Below the pieces are notes generated by a model. It was given only the letters and a program-made list of their open reading frames with translations, was not told where the DNA came from and did no database searches. A program made the translations under genes and the position numbers. A stretch of DNA of 64,000 nucleotides. Source: Paulownia fortunei. Its lineage: Eukaryota; Streptophyta; Magnoliopsida; Lamiales; Paulowniaceae. Positions 35,755-50,657 of the stretch are shown one piece after another; the first letter of the stretch is position 1; every line of letters begins with the position of its first letter. The stretch is from assembly GCA_019321725.1 (NCBI GenBank), contig CM033109.1, forward strand, positions 13,733,993 to 13,797,992, given 5' to 3'.

Positions 35755-38700
35755 ATTTAAAATTATACATGATATGAAAATCTTATTTATTTGAATGGTG
35801 AAATTAAATAAATATTAAAAAAGAGAAATATAATTTTATTTATAATTATATTGAGTGTTAGTAATTTTTTTTCTATTAATACTATTTTAGGTGATGAATT
35901 GGTTGTAATTATTTTGCATGCGAGTAAATTATTAATTTCTTTTACAATTAAATTAATTTTGAGCAAATTTATTTCATTTATTTTGAACAATTACTTTATC
36001 TTACGTAAAATTTGTTTAGACATTAGATAGTTGTAATTAATTTTTTTTAAAAAAAATAGTTATTTCTTTTAAGTGTTAAATTATTTTATTATGTTGAGAA
36101 AAATGACTGTCTTAAATTTATCTTAGTGTATAGGTAGGTTTTAATTATTTTATTTGTAATAATATTCAGTATGTGTAATTTATATATATGCAAATGGCTT
36201 ATTTAAATAAATATTAAATTATATTATTATACCATATAATTATTTTAAATTTTTAGTATGAGTTTAATTATTTGAATGGTTCAGGTATGTTAGATTAAAT
36301 TGTTGTATTATATAAATTATGTTAAACTTTTTATGAAAAAGTGTTATTTTATTTATTACTAATATTATTTATAATTGCAATCTATATAAGTAATTTTAGT
36401 TCGGCAAATAGTATTTTTTATAGTTATCTACAATAATTATAATTTCTTTACGGTGTACATGAGTAAATATTTGATAATAGAATTATAATTTATTTATAAT
36501 TATTGTATTGAGGGCGAGGATTGATGCACGTATATTAGATTAAACTAATGTATTATATAAATTATTTGACAGTAATATAAATATAATTATACATAATATG
36601 AAAATCTTATTTATTTGAATGTTGTATTTAAATAAATATTAAAAAATAGAAATATAATTTTATTTATAATTATATTGAGTGCTAGTAATTTTATTCCTAT
36701 TAATACTATTTTAGGTAATGAATTAGTTGTAATTATTTTCAATGCGAGTAAATTATTAAATTTTTAAAATTATATTTATTATGAGCGAATTTATTTATTT
36801 ATTTTAATTAATTACTTTATCTTAGGTACAATTTATTTAGACATTAGACATTCGAAATAATTTTAATAAATTACTATAGTTTTTTTTTAAGTATTAATTT
36901 ATTCTATTAAGTTGAGAAAAATGACTATTTTAAATTTATTTTACTGTATATGTAGATTTTTAATTATTTTATTCATAATAATATTCAATATGTGTAATTT
37001 ACATATATGCAAATGGTCTATATGAATAAATATTAAATTATATTTTTATACCGTATAATTATTATATTTTTAGTATGAGTTCAATTATTTGAATGGTGCA
37101 GGTATGTTAGATTAAATTATTGTATTATATAAATTATGTTAAACTTTTTATGAAAAAGTAATTTTTATTTCAGCACATAGTATTTTTTATAGTTATCTAC
37201 AATATGCAAAATTTATTTATTTGAATGTGTAACATGAGTAAATATTAGATAATAGAATTGTAATTTTATTTATAATTATTGTATTGACGCGGGGATTGGT
37301 GCACATATATTAGATTAAACTATTGTGTTATATAAATTATTTGACAGTAATATTTATAATTATACAAATATGAAGATCTTATTTATTTGAATGGTGTATT
37401 TAAATAAATATTAAAAAATAAAAATATAATTTTATTTATAATTATATTGAGTGCTAGTAATTTTATTCCTATTAATACTATTTTAGGTAATGAATTAGTG
37501 GTAATTATTTTCAGTGCGAGTAAATTATTAACTTTTTTAAAATTATATTTATTATGAGCGACTTTATTTCATTTATTTTAATTAATTACTTTATCTTAGG
37601 TACAATTTATTTAGACATTAGACAGTTCGAAATAATTTTAATAAATTACTATAGTTTTTTTCTTTTAAGTATTAATTTTATTCTATTAAGTTGAGAAAAA
37701 TGACTATTTTAAATTTATCTTACTGTATATGTAGGTTTTAATTATTTTATTCATAATAATATTCAATATGTGTAATTTATATATATGCAAATGGTCTATA
37801 TGAATAAATATTAAATTATATTTTTATACCGTTATAATTATTTTATATTTTAGTATGAGTTTAATTATTTGAATGGTGCAGGTATGTTAGATTAAATTGT
37901 TGTATTATATAAATTATGTTAAACTTTTTATGAAAAAGTGATATTTTATTTATTATTAAATTTATTTATAATTGTAATTTGTATAAGTAATTTAAATTCA
38001 GCACATAGTATTTTTTATAGTTATCTACAATATGTAAAATTTATTTATTTGAATGGTGTACATGAGTAAATATTAGATAATAGAATTGTAATTTTATTTA
38101 TAATTATTGTATTGACGGCGGGGATTGGTGCACATATATTAGATTAAACTATTGTATGATATAAATTATTTGACAGTAATATTTATAATTATACATAATA
38201 TGAAGATCTTATTTATTTGAATTGTGTATTTAAATAAATATTAAAAAATAAAAATATAATTTTATTTATAATTATATTGAGTGCTAGTAATTTTATTCCT
38301 ATTAATACTATTTTTAGGTAATGAATTAGTGGTAATTATTTTCAGTGCACGAGTAAATTATTAACTTTTTTAAAATTATATTTATTATGAGCGACTTTAT
38401 TTCATTTATTTTAATTAATTACTTTATCTTAGGTACAATTTATTTAGACATTAGACAGTTCGAAATAATTTTAATAAATTACTATAGTTTTTTCTTTTAA
38501 GTATTAATTTATTCTATTTAGTTGAGAGAAATGACTATTTTTAAATTTATCTTACTGTATATGTAGGTTTTAATTATTTTATTCATAATAATATTCAATA
38601 TGTGTAATTTATATATATGCAAATGGTCTATATGAATAAATATTAAATTATATTTTTATACTATATAATTATTTTATATTTTTAGTATGAGTTTAATTAT

Positions 38701-40141
38701 TTGAATGGTGCAGGTATGTTAGATTAAATTGTTGTATTATATAAATTATGTTAAACTTTTTATGAAAAAGTGTTATTTTTTTATTATTAAATTTATTTAT
38801 AATTGTAATATGTATAAGTAATTTAATTTCAGCACGTAGTTTTTTTATAGTTATCTACAATATGTAAAATTTATTTATTTGAATAGTGTACATGAGTAAA
38901 TATTAGATAATAGAATTGTAATTTTATTTATAATTATTGTATTGACGGCGGGGATTGGTGCACATATATTAGATTAAACTATTGTGTTATATAAATTATT
39001 TGACAGTAATATTTATAATTATACATAATATGAAGATCTTATTTATTTGAATGGTGTATTTAAATAAATATTAAAAAATAAAAATATAATTTTATTTATA
39101 ATTATATTGAGTGCTAGTAATTTTATTCCTATTAATACTATTTTAGGTAATGAATTAGGTGGTAATTATTTTCAGTGCGAGTAAATTATTAACTTTTTTA
39201 AAATTATATTTATTATGAGCGACTTTATTTCATTTATTTTAATTAATTACTTTATCTTAAGTACAATTTATTTAGACATTAGACAGTACGAAATAATTTT
39301 AATAAATTACTATAGCTTTTTCTTTTAATTATTAATTTATTCTATTTAGTTGAGAGAAATGACTATTTTAAATTTATCTTACTGTATATGTAGGTTTTAA
39401 TTATTTTATTCATAATAATATTCAATATGTGTAATTTATATATATGCAAATGGTCTATATGAATAAATATTAAATTATATTTTTATACCGTATAATTATT
39501 TTATATTTTTAGTATGAGTTTAATTATTTGAATGGTGCAGTTATGTTAGATTAAATTGTTGTATTTATTTAAATTATGTTAAACTTTTTATGAAAAAGTG
39601 TTATTTTAATTTATTATTAAATTTTATTATATTAATTGTAATATGTATAAGTAATTTTATTTCAGCACATAGTATTTTTAGAATATTACATATGTAAAAT
39701 TTATTTATTTGAATGGTGTACATGATAAATATTAGATAAATAGAATTGTAATTTTATTTATTAATTATTGTATTGACACCAGGGCAATTGGTGCACATAT
39801 ATTAGATTAAACTTTTGTATTATATTAAAATTATTTGACAGTAATATTTATAATTATACATAATATGAAGATCTAATTATTTTGAATGGTGTATTTAAAT
39901 AAATTATTAAAAAAAAAAATATAATTTTTATTTATAATTATATTGAGTGCTAGTAATTTTATTCCTGTTAATTACTATTTTAGGTAATGAATTAGTTGTT
40001 AATTATTTTCAGTGTGAGTAAATATTAACTTTTTTAAATTATATTTATTATGAGCGACTTATTTCATTTTTATTTTAATTAATTACTTTATCTTAGGTAC
40101 AATTTATTTAGACATTAGACAGTTCGAAATAATTTTAATAA
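35755..40141. repeat. ~830-bp satellite array, about 5.3 copies, ending at an assembly gap
   Basis: GAGTGYTAGTAATTTT recurs at 35853, 36677, 37449, 38279, 39109 and 39945 (spacings 824, 772, 830, 830, 836). The 772-bp unit lacks about 60 bp after ATGAAAAAGT near 37155. Units 3-5 look about 97% alike and the first units are more diverged. The sequence is extremely AT-rich with no coding frame. Within each unit, variants of TTTGAATGGTG followed by AAATATTA, and of TTAGATTAAA followed by TATTATATAAATTA, occur two to three times, suggesting an older, shorter ancestral unit. Confidence 0.92.
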
Positions 40142-40241
40142 NNNNNNNNNNNNNNNNNNNNNNNNNNNNNNNNNNNNNNNNNNNNNNNNNNNNNNNNNNN
40201 NNNNNNNNNNNNNNNNNNNNNNNNNNNNNNNNNNNNNNNNN
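40142..40241. other. Assembly gap, 100 N
   Basis: Exactly 100 N, the usual placeholder for a gap of unknown size. The 830-bp satellite ends on the left and the unrelated 2.2-kb satellite starts on the right, so their true distance and contiguity are unknown. Confidence 0.98.
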
Positions 40242-43200
40242 ATTTAAAAAGATTTGCTTATTGAAATTTATAAATTTAAATTGAAAAGATATACTAATTT
40301 CTACTTGTGCAACAACTTGAAAATACAGATATTTTAAAATTTTCAAATTGAATAAAAATGCAATCTAATTAATTACAAAAATAAAAAATGTGTATTGAAT
40401 ATCTTGGAATGAATCATATGTTAGTTCCTTAGACAATATTAAATATTTTTTAATTATAATAACCAAAGAATATATAAATATTCAAAAAAATTAAATCTAT
40501 TAAAAATGTAATGTAAATTAAATACCAAAATGAATATATGCTGAATATTTTAAAAGTAAATACGTTTTTACTCCTTAGATAGTATTTAGTTCAAATATAT
40601 AATCAATTTAACTTCAGAGTATTAGCCTTAGAATAATTAAACATATTTTAAAATAATTTAAATTTAAAAGTGTAATTACTAAAGGTTTTTCTATGTCATG
40701 CGAAATTTAACTTCAAAGTTTTTACTAAATTTTAGAAGCACAAAAAAACTCAGCAATATAAATATTTAAAAGTTAAAAATCCTATAAAATTGTAATAATG
40801 TAATATAATTTAAATACAAAAATTCAAAATACGAAACGAATATTTTAAAAGTAAAAAATAATAATTATTTACTTAGTATTTAGTTGAAATATACAATTAA
40901 TTTAACTTTAGGATATTTGTCTAACTGTAATTTGAAAATAAATTTTAAATTAAAAGTATAATAATTCAATAGGATTAGATAATTTTTTTCCGAATGACTA
41001 AAGAATATATAAATAATTAAAAAATTTAAAAATCCAATTATAACGGAATGTAAATCAAACAATCAGAATAATTTCAATATAATTACATTCACCTTTTATT
41101 TATTTGACGCAATAGAGCGTAACGAGAACTATTTTGCGTATGTAGTAATATTTATTTTTTGAATTTATTTTTTACGTTATGACTACTTTTTAAAGCTGCA
41201 TGACGACTTGCAAATATAAATATAAAATGGAAACATAACTTATAAATTGAGAGGAAGGATAACACGAGTACTTTGTTCTTTTATTCAAGTTTGTAATTGT
41301 TGGAGGTAGTTGAGTAGATTACAAGAACTACTTGATGGAATATAAATTAGATACAGAAGTGAATATGTCATGAATATTTTAAAAGTAAATATATTTTAAT
41401 TCCTGAGATAGTATTTGGCTGAAATACACAATCAAATTAACTTTGGAATATTGGTAAGAATAATTAAAATATTTTTATTTTCAAAGTATAATTACTAAAA
41501 GTCCTTCTATATTTCTTGAAATTGAATTTAAAAGTATATACTAGATTTACTAGTACAATAAGTCAAAAATATAATAAAAAACTTCATTGTAAAATAAATT
41601 ACAAAAATAATTAATTTTGTATTGAATATTAAAAGTAAATATATTTTAATTACTTAAATAGAACATTGATATAAAAGTAATTTTGAAATATTCTTATGGT
41701 TTCCACTTTTATTTGTTGGAGGTAATCTATTTATTGTATATAGTGATATTAATTTTTAAAATTTTATTTTTACAATATAACTAGTTTTTTCGCACGAATA
41801 ACACGAGTACTTTATCTTCTTTTTGTCCTTATATTTGTTGGCATTGTTAGATGAAAAGTAGAATACTTAAAAGATTTAATTTTTGAAATTTTTTTCTATA
41901 TTTGGAAATTTATTTTATTAGAACATAGTAAATCTACTTGCGCAATAATTCAAAATTATAAGTTTTTAAATTTTTTAAATCTAATAGAAATGTAATCGTT
42001 GTTAAATACAAGATTAAATAGTATGTATTGACATTTTTAAAGTAAATATATTTTAATTCGTTAGTTAGTATTAAAACAATAAAGTATATTCAAATTTTAA
42101 AATATAATTACTAAAGATATCTCTATATTTTATGACATTTTATTTACTAAATTTTACTAGCACAAAAAATAAAAAATATAAATAATTTAGAAGTTCAAAA
42201 TCAAATAAAACAAGCATTGAGTATTTTTAAATTAATTTGAATATTTTTAAAGTAATTGTATGTTACCTATCATATTATTTTTATTTAAATAATTAAAGAA
42301 TATATGAATATTTAAACTTTTATTTGTAGGAGGCAATGGAGCATCATGAGAATTAATGAGAGTTTTAAATTGAGTTTTTTTAGAGTAAGAGTAACAGGAG
42401 CACTTTGTCTTGTTTTTGTGTTCATATTTATTTGTTATTCTTAGAGTAAATTTATAGATTTAAAAAGATTTGCTTATTGAAATTTATAAATTTTAAATTG
42501 AAAAGATATACTAATTTCTACTTGTGCAACAACTTGAAAATACAGATATTTTAAAATTTTCAAATTGAATAAAAATGCAATCTAATTAATTACAAAAATA
42601 AAAAATGTGTATTGAATATCTTGGAATGAATCATATGTTAGTTCCTTAGACAATATTAAATATTTTTTAATTATAATAACCAAAGAATATATAAATATTC
42701 AAAAAAATTAAATCTATTAAAAATGTAATGTAAATTAAATACCAAAATGAATATATGCTGAATATTTTAAAAGTAAATACGTTTTAACTCCTTAGATAGT
42801 ATTTAGTTCAAATATATAATCAATTTAACTTCAGAGTATTAGCCTTAGAATAATTAAACATATTTTAAAATAATTTAAATTTAAAAGTGTAATTACTAAA
42901 GGTTTTTCTATGTCATGCGAAATTTAACTTCAAAGTTTTTACTAAATTTTAGAAGCACAAAAAAACTCAGCAATATAAATATTTAAAAGTTAAAAATCCT
43001 ATAAAATTGTAATAATGTAATATAATTTAAATACAAAAATTCAAAATACGAAATGAATATTTTAAAAGTAAAAAAAATATAATTATTTACTTAGTATTTA
43101 GTTGAAATATACAATTAATTTAACTTTAGGATATTTGTCTAACTGTAATTTGAAAATAAATTTTAAATTAAAAGTATAATAATTCAATAGGATTAGATAA

Positions 43201-46200
43201 TTTTTTTCCGAATGACTAAAGAATATATAAATAATTAAAAATTTAAAATCCAATTATAACGGAATGTAAATCAAACAATCAGAATAATTTCAATATAATT
43301 ACATTCACCTTTTATTTATTTGACGCAATAGAGCGTAACGAGAATTTTTGCGTATGTAGTAATATTTATTTTTTGAAATTTATTTTTTACGTTATGACTA
43401 CTTTTTAAAGCTGCATGACGACTTGCAAATATAAAATATAAAATGGAAACATAACTTATAAATTGAGAGGAAGGATAACACGAGTACTTTGTTCTTTTAT
43501 TCAAGTTTGTAATTGTTGGAGGTAGTTGAGTAGATTACAAGAACTACTTGATGGAATATAAAATTAGATACAGAAGTGAATATGTCATGAATATTTTAAA
43601 AGTAAATATATTTTAATTCCTGAGATAGTATTTGGCTGAAATACGCAATCAAATTAACTTTGGAATATTGGTAAGAATAATTAAAATATTTTTATTTTAA
43701 AGTATAATTACTAAAAGTCCTTCTATATTTCTTGAAATTGAATTTAAAAGTATATACTAGATTTACTAGTACAATAAGTCAAAAATATAATAAAAAATTC
43801 ATTGTAAAATAAATTACAAAAATAATTAATTTTGTATTGAATATTAAAAGTAAATATATTTTAATTACTTAAATAGAACATTGATATAAAAGTAATTTTG
43901 AATATTCTTATGGTTTCCACTTTTATTTGTTGGAGGTAATCTATTTATTGTATATAGTGATATAATTTTTAAAATTTTATTTTTACAATATAACTAGTTT
44001 TTTCGCACGAATAACACGAATACTTTATCTTCTTTTTGTCCTTATATTTGTTGGCATTGTTAGATACAAATTACAATACTTAAAAGATTTAATTTTTGAA
44101 ATTTTTTCTATATTTGGAAATTTATTTTATTAGTACATAGTAAATCTACTAATAATTCAAAATTATAAGTTTTTAAAAATTTTAAAATATAGATAGAAAG
44201 GTGTTAAATACAAGATTAAATAGTATGTATTGACATTTTTAAAGTAAATATATTTTAATTCGTTAGTTAGTATTAAACAATAAAGTACATATTCAAATTT
44301 TTAAAAATTAATTAATTAGTATATATATTATACATTTATTTACTATAATTTTTACTAAAAAAATAAATATATATATAATAGAAGTTCAAAATATTAAATA
44401 AATATGAGTATTTTTATTAATTGAATATTTTTAAAGTAATTGTATTTATATCATTTATTTTTATTTAATAATTAAAGAATATATATTTAAACTTTAGGTA
44501 GTAGGAATATCATGATTTATGAGTTAGTTAAAATGGAGTTTTTTGAGAGTAAGAGTAACATGAGCACTTTGTCTTGTTTTTGTGTTCATATTTATTTGTT
44601 ATTCTTAGAGTAAAATTTATAGATTTAAAAAGATTTGCTTATTGAAATTTATAAATTTTAATTTGAAAAGATATACTAATTTCTACTTGTGCAACAACTT
44701 GAAAATACAGATATTTTAAAATTTTCAAATTGAATAAAAATGCAATCTAATTAATTACAAAATAAAAAAAATGTGTATTGAATATCTTGGAATGAATCAT
44801 ATGTTAGTTCCTTAGACAATATTAAACATTTTTAATTATAATAACCAAAGAATATATAAATATTCAAAAAAATTAATCTATTAAAAATGTAATGTAAATT
44901 AAATACCAAAATGAATATATGCTGAATATTTTAAAAGTAAATACGTTTTAACTCCTTAGATAGTATTTAGTTCAAATATTAATCAATTTAACTTCAGAGT
45001 ATTAGCCTTAGAAATTTAAACATATTTTTAAAATAATTTAAATTTAAAAGTGTAATTACTAAAGGTTTTTTATGTCATGCGAAATTTAACTTCAAAGTTT
45101 TTACTAAATTTTAGAAGCACAAAAAAAACTCAGCAATATAAATATTTAAAAGTTAAAAATCCTATAAAATTGTAATAATGTAATATAATTTAAACACAAA
45201 AATTCAAAATACGAAATGAATATTTTAAAAGTAAAAAAAATAATATTATTTACTTAGTATTTAGTTGAAATATACAATTAATTTAACTTTAGGATATTTG
45301 TCTAACTGTAATTTGAAAATAAATTTTAAATTAAAAGTATAATAATTTAATAGGATTAGATAATTTTTTTCCGAATGACTAAAGAATATATAAATAATTA
45401 AAAAATTTAAATCCAATTAATAACGGAATGTAAATCAAACATCAGAATAATTTCAATATAATTACATTCACCTTTTATTTATTTGACGCAATAGAGCGTA
45501 ACGAGAACTATTTTGCGTATGTAGTAATATTTATTTTTTAAAATTTATTTTTACGTTATGACTACTTTTTAAAGCTGCATGACGACTTGCAAATATAAAT
45601 ATAAAATGGAAACAGAACTTATAAATTGAGAGGAGGATAACACGAGTACTTTGTTCTTTTATTCAAGTTTGTAATTGTTGGAGGTAGTTGAGTAGATTAC
45701 AAGAACTACTTGATGGAATATAAATTAGATACAGAAGTGAATATGTCATGAATATTTTAAAAGTAAATATATTTTAAATCCTGAGATAGTATTTGGCTGA
45801 AATACGCAATCAAATTAACTTTGGAATATTGGTAAGAATAATTAAAATATTTTTATTTTTAAAGTATAATTACTAAAAGTCCTTCTATATTTCTTGAAAT
45901 TGAATTTAAAAGTATATACTAGATTTACTAGTACAATAAGTCAAAAATATAATAAAATTCATTGTAAAATAAATTACAAAAATAATTAATTTTGTATTGA
46001 ATGTTAAAAGTAAATATATTTTAATTACTTAAATAGAACATTGATATAAAAGTAATTTTGAAATATTCTTATGGTTTCCACTTTTATTTGTTGGAGGTAA
46101 TCTATTTATTGTATATAGTGATATTAATTTTTAAAATTTTATTTTTACAATATAACTAGTTTTTTCGCACGAATAACACGAATACTTTATCTTCTTTTTG

Positions 46201-49200
46201 TCCTTATATTTGTTGGCATTGTTAGATACAAAAGTAGAATACTTAAAAGATTTAATTTTTGAAATTTTTTTCTATATTTGAAATTTTATTTTATTAGTAC
46301 ATAGTAAATCTACTTGCGCAATAATTCAAAATTATAAGTTTTTAAATTTTTTAAAATCTAATAGAAATGTAATCGTTGTTAAATACAAGATTAAATAGTA
46401 TGTATTGACATTTTTAAAGTAAATATATTTTAATTCGTTAGTTAGTATTAAAACAATAAAGTACATATTCAAATTTTAAAATATAATTACTAAAGATATC
46501 TCTATATTTTATGACATTTTATTTACTAAATTTTACTAGCACAAAAAATAAAAAATATAAATAATTTAGAAGTTCAAAATCAAATAAAACAAGCATTGAG
46601 TATTTTTAAATTAATTTGAATATTTTTAAAGTAATTGTATGTTACCTATCATATTATTTTTATTTAAATAATTAAAGAATATATGAATATTTAAACTTTT
46701 ATTTGTAGGAGGCAATGGAGCATCATGAGAATTAATGAGAGTTTTAAATTGAGTTTTTTGAGAGTAAGAGTAACATGAGCACTTTGTCTTGTTTTTGTGT
46801 TCATATTTATTTGTTATTCTTAGAGTCAAATTTATAGATTTAAAAAGATTTGCTTATTGAAATTTATAAATTTTAAATTGAAAAGATATACTAATTTCTA
46901 CTTGTGCAACAACTTGAAAATACAGATATTTTAAAATTTTCAAATTGAATAAAAATGCAATCTAATTAATTACAAAAATAAAAAATGTGTATTGAATATC
47001 TTGGAATGAATCATATGTTAGTTCCTTAGACAATATTAAATATTTTTTAATTATAATAACCAAAGAATATATAAATATTCAAAAAAATTAAATCTATTAA
47101 AAATGTAATGTAAATTAAATACCAAAATGAATATATGCTGAATATTTTAAAAGTAAATACGTTTTAACTCCTTAGATAGTATTTAGTTCAAATATATAAT
47201 CAATTTAACTTCAGAGTATTAGCCTTAGAATAATTAAACATATTTTAAAATAATTTAAATTTAAAAGTGTAATTACTAAAGGTTTTTCTATGTCATGCGA
47301 AATTTAACTTCAAAGTTTTTACTAAATTTTAGAAGCACAAAAAAACTCAGCAATATAAATATTTAAAAGTTAAAAATCCTATAAAATTGTAATAATGTAA
47401 TATAATTTAAATACAAAAATTCAAAATACGAAATGAATATTTTAAAAGTAAAAAAATAATAATTATTTACTTAGTATTTAGTTGAAATATACAATTAATT
47501 TAACTTTAGGATATTTGTCTAACTGTAATTTGAAAATAAATTTTAAATTAAAAGTATAATAATTCAATAGGATTAGATAATTTTTTTCCGAATGACTAAA
47601 GAATATATAAATAATTAAAAAATTTAAAATCCAATTATAACGGAATGTAAATCAAACAATCAGAATAAATTCAATATAATTACATTCACCTTTTATTTAT
47701 TTGACGCAATAGAGCGTAACGAGAACTATTTTGCGTATGTAGTAATATTTATTTTTTGAAATTTATTTTACGTTATGACTACTTTTTAAAGCTGCATGAC
47801 GACTTGCAAATATAAATATAAAATGGAAACAGAACTTATAAATTGAGAGGAAGGATAACACGAGTACTTTGTTCTTTTATTCAAGTTTGTAATTGTTGGA
47901 GGTAGTTGAGTAGATTACAAGAACTACTTGATGGAATATAAATTAGATACAGAAGTGAATATGTCATGAATATTTTAAAAGTAAATATATTTTAAATCCT
48001 GAGATAGTATTTGGCTGAAATACGCAATCAAATTAACTTTGGAATATTGGTAAGAATAATTAAAATATTTTTATTTTTAAAGTATAATTACTAAAAGTCC
48101 TTCTATATTTCTTGAAATTGAATTTAAAAGTATATACTAGATTTACTAGTACAATAAGTCAAAAATATAATAAAAAATTCATTGTAAAATAAATTACAAA
48201 AATAATTAATTTTGTATTGAATATTAAAAGTAAATATATTTTAATTACTTAAATAGAACATTGATATAAAAGTAATTTTGAAATATTCTTATGGTTTCCA
48301 CTTTTATTTGTTGGAGGTAATCTATTTATTGTATATAGTGATATTTATTTTTACAAAATAACTAGTTTTTTCGCACGAATCACACGAGTACTTTATCTTC
48401 TTTTTGTCCTTATATTTGTTGGTATTGTTAGATGCAAATTAGAATACTTAAAAGATTTAATTTTTGACATTTTTTCTATATTTGGAATTTTATTTTATTA
48501 GTACATAGTAAATCTACTTGCGCAATAATTCAAAATTATAAGTTTTTAAATTTTTTAAAATCTAATAGAAATGTAATCGTTGTTAAATACAAGATTAAAT
48601 AGTATGTATTGACATTTTTAAAGTAAATATATTTTAATTCGTTAGTTAGTATTAAAACAATAAAGTATATATTCAAATTTTAAAATATAATTACTAAAGA
48701 TAGCTCTATATTTTATGACATTTTATTTACTAAATTCTACTAGCACAAAAAATAAAAAATATAAATACTTTAGAAGTTCAAAATCAAATAAAACAAGCAT
48801 TGAGTATTTTTAAATTAATTTGAATATTTTTAAAGTAATTGTATGTTACCCATCATATTATTTTTATTTAAATAATTAAAGAATATATGAATATTTAAAC
48901 TTTTATTTGTAGGAGGCAATGGAGCATCATGAGAATTAATGAGAGTTTTAAATTGAGTTTTTTGAGAGTAAGAGTAACATGAGCACTTTGTCTTGTTTTT
49001 GTGTTCATATTTATTTGTTATTCTTAGAGTAAAATTTATAGATTTAAAAAGATTTGCTTATTAGAATTTATAAATTTTAAATTGAAAAGATATACTAATT
49101 TCTACTTGTGCAACAACTTGAAAATACAGATATTTTAAAATTTTCAAATTGAATAAAAATGCAATCTAATTAATTACAAAAATAAAAAATGTGTATTGAA

Positions 49201-50657
49201 TATCTTGGAATGAATCATATGTTAGTTCCTTAGACAATATTAAATACTTTTTAATTATAATAACCAAAGAATATATAAATATTCAAAAAAATTAAATCTA
49301 TTAAAAATGTAATATAAATTAAATACCAAAATGAATATATGCTTAATATTTTAAAAGTAAATACGTTTTAACTCCTTAGATAGTATTTAGTTCAAATATA
49401 TAATCAATTTAACTTCAGAGTATTAGCCTTAGAATAATTAAACATATTTTAAAATAATTTAAATTGAAAAGTGTAATTACTAAAGGTTTTTCTATGTCAT
49501 GCGAAATTTAACTTCGAAGTTTTTACTGAATTTTAGAAGCACAAAAAAACTCAGCAATATAAATATTTAAAAGTGAAAAATCCTATAAAATTGTAATAAT
49601 GTAATATAATTTCAACACAAAAATTCAAAATACGAAACGAATATTTTAAAAGTAAAAAAAAATAATTATTTACTTAGTATTTAGTTGAAATATACAATTA
49701 ATTTAACTTTAAGATATTTGTCTAACTGTAATTTGAAAATAAATTTTAAATTAAAAATATAATAATTTAATAGGATTAGATAAATTTTTTCCGAATGACT
49801 AAAGAATATATAAATGATTAAAAATTTAAAATCCAATTATAACGGAATGTAAATCAAACAATCAGAATAATTTCAATATAATTACATTCACCTTTTATTT
49901 ATTTGACGCAATAGAGCGTAACGAGAACTATTTTGCGTGTGTAGTAATATTTATTTTTTGAAATTTATTTTTTACGTTATGACTACTTTTTAAAGCTGCA
50001 TGACGACTTGAAAATATAAATATAAAATGGAAATATAACTTATAAATTGAGAGGAAGGATAACACGAGTACTTTGTTCTTTTATTCAAGTTTGTAATTGT
50101 TGGAGGTAGTTGAGTAGATAACAAGAACTACTTGATGGAATATAAATTAGATACAGAAGTGAATATGTCATGAATATTTTAAAAGTAAATATATTTTAAT
50201 TCCTGAGATAGTATTTGGCTGAAATACGCAATCAAATTAACTTTGGAATATTGGTAAGAATAATTAAAATATTTTTATTTTCAAAGTATAATTACTAAAA
50301 GTCCTTCTATATTTCTTGAAATTGAATTTAAAAGTATATACTAGATTTACTAGTACAATAAGTCAAAAATATAATAAAAAACTCATTGTAAAATAAATTA
50401 CAAAAATAATTAATTTTGTATTGAATATTAAAAGTAAAAATATTTTAATTACTTAAATAGAACATTGATATAAAAGTAATTTTGAAATATTCTTATGGTT
50501 TCCACTTTTATTTGTTGGAGGTAATCTATTTATTGTATATAGTGATATTAATTTTTAAAATTTTATTTTTACAATATAACTAGTTTTTTCGCACGAATAA
50601 CACGAGTACTTTATCTTCTTTTTGTCCTTATATTTGTTGGTATTGTTAGATGCAAAT
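40242..50657 (+). repeat. 2.2-kb satellite array, left block, 4.7 copies
   Basis: TTTAAAAAGATTTGCTTATT starts at 40243, 42459, 44624, 46839 and 49043 (spacings 2216, 2165, 2215, 2204), with a 1.6-kb partial copy before the copia junction. Copies look about 97% identical apart from a locally eroded patch at 44150-44560. There is no coding frame. Each unit contains five or six diverged versions of AAAAGTAAATATATTTTAAT with TAGTATTTAGTTGAAATA, and three of CACGAGTACTTTRTCTTC (e.g. 41261, 41802, 42388), so the 2.2-kb unit is a higher-order repeat of smaller subunits. The family recurs inverted at 57455-64000. Confidence 0.93.

Noticed and set aside
40104..40346. 80-codon minus-strand ORF
   Set aside because: It reads through the 100-N gap and so is an artefact.
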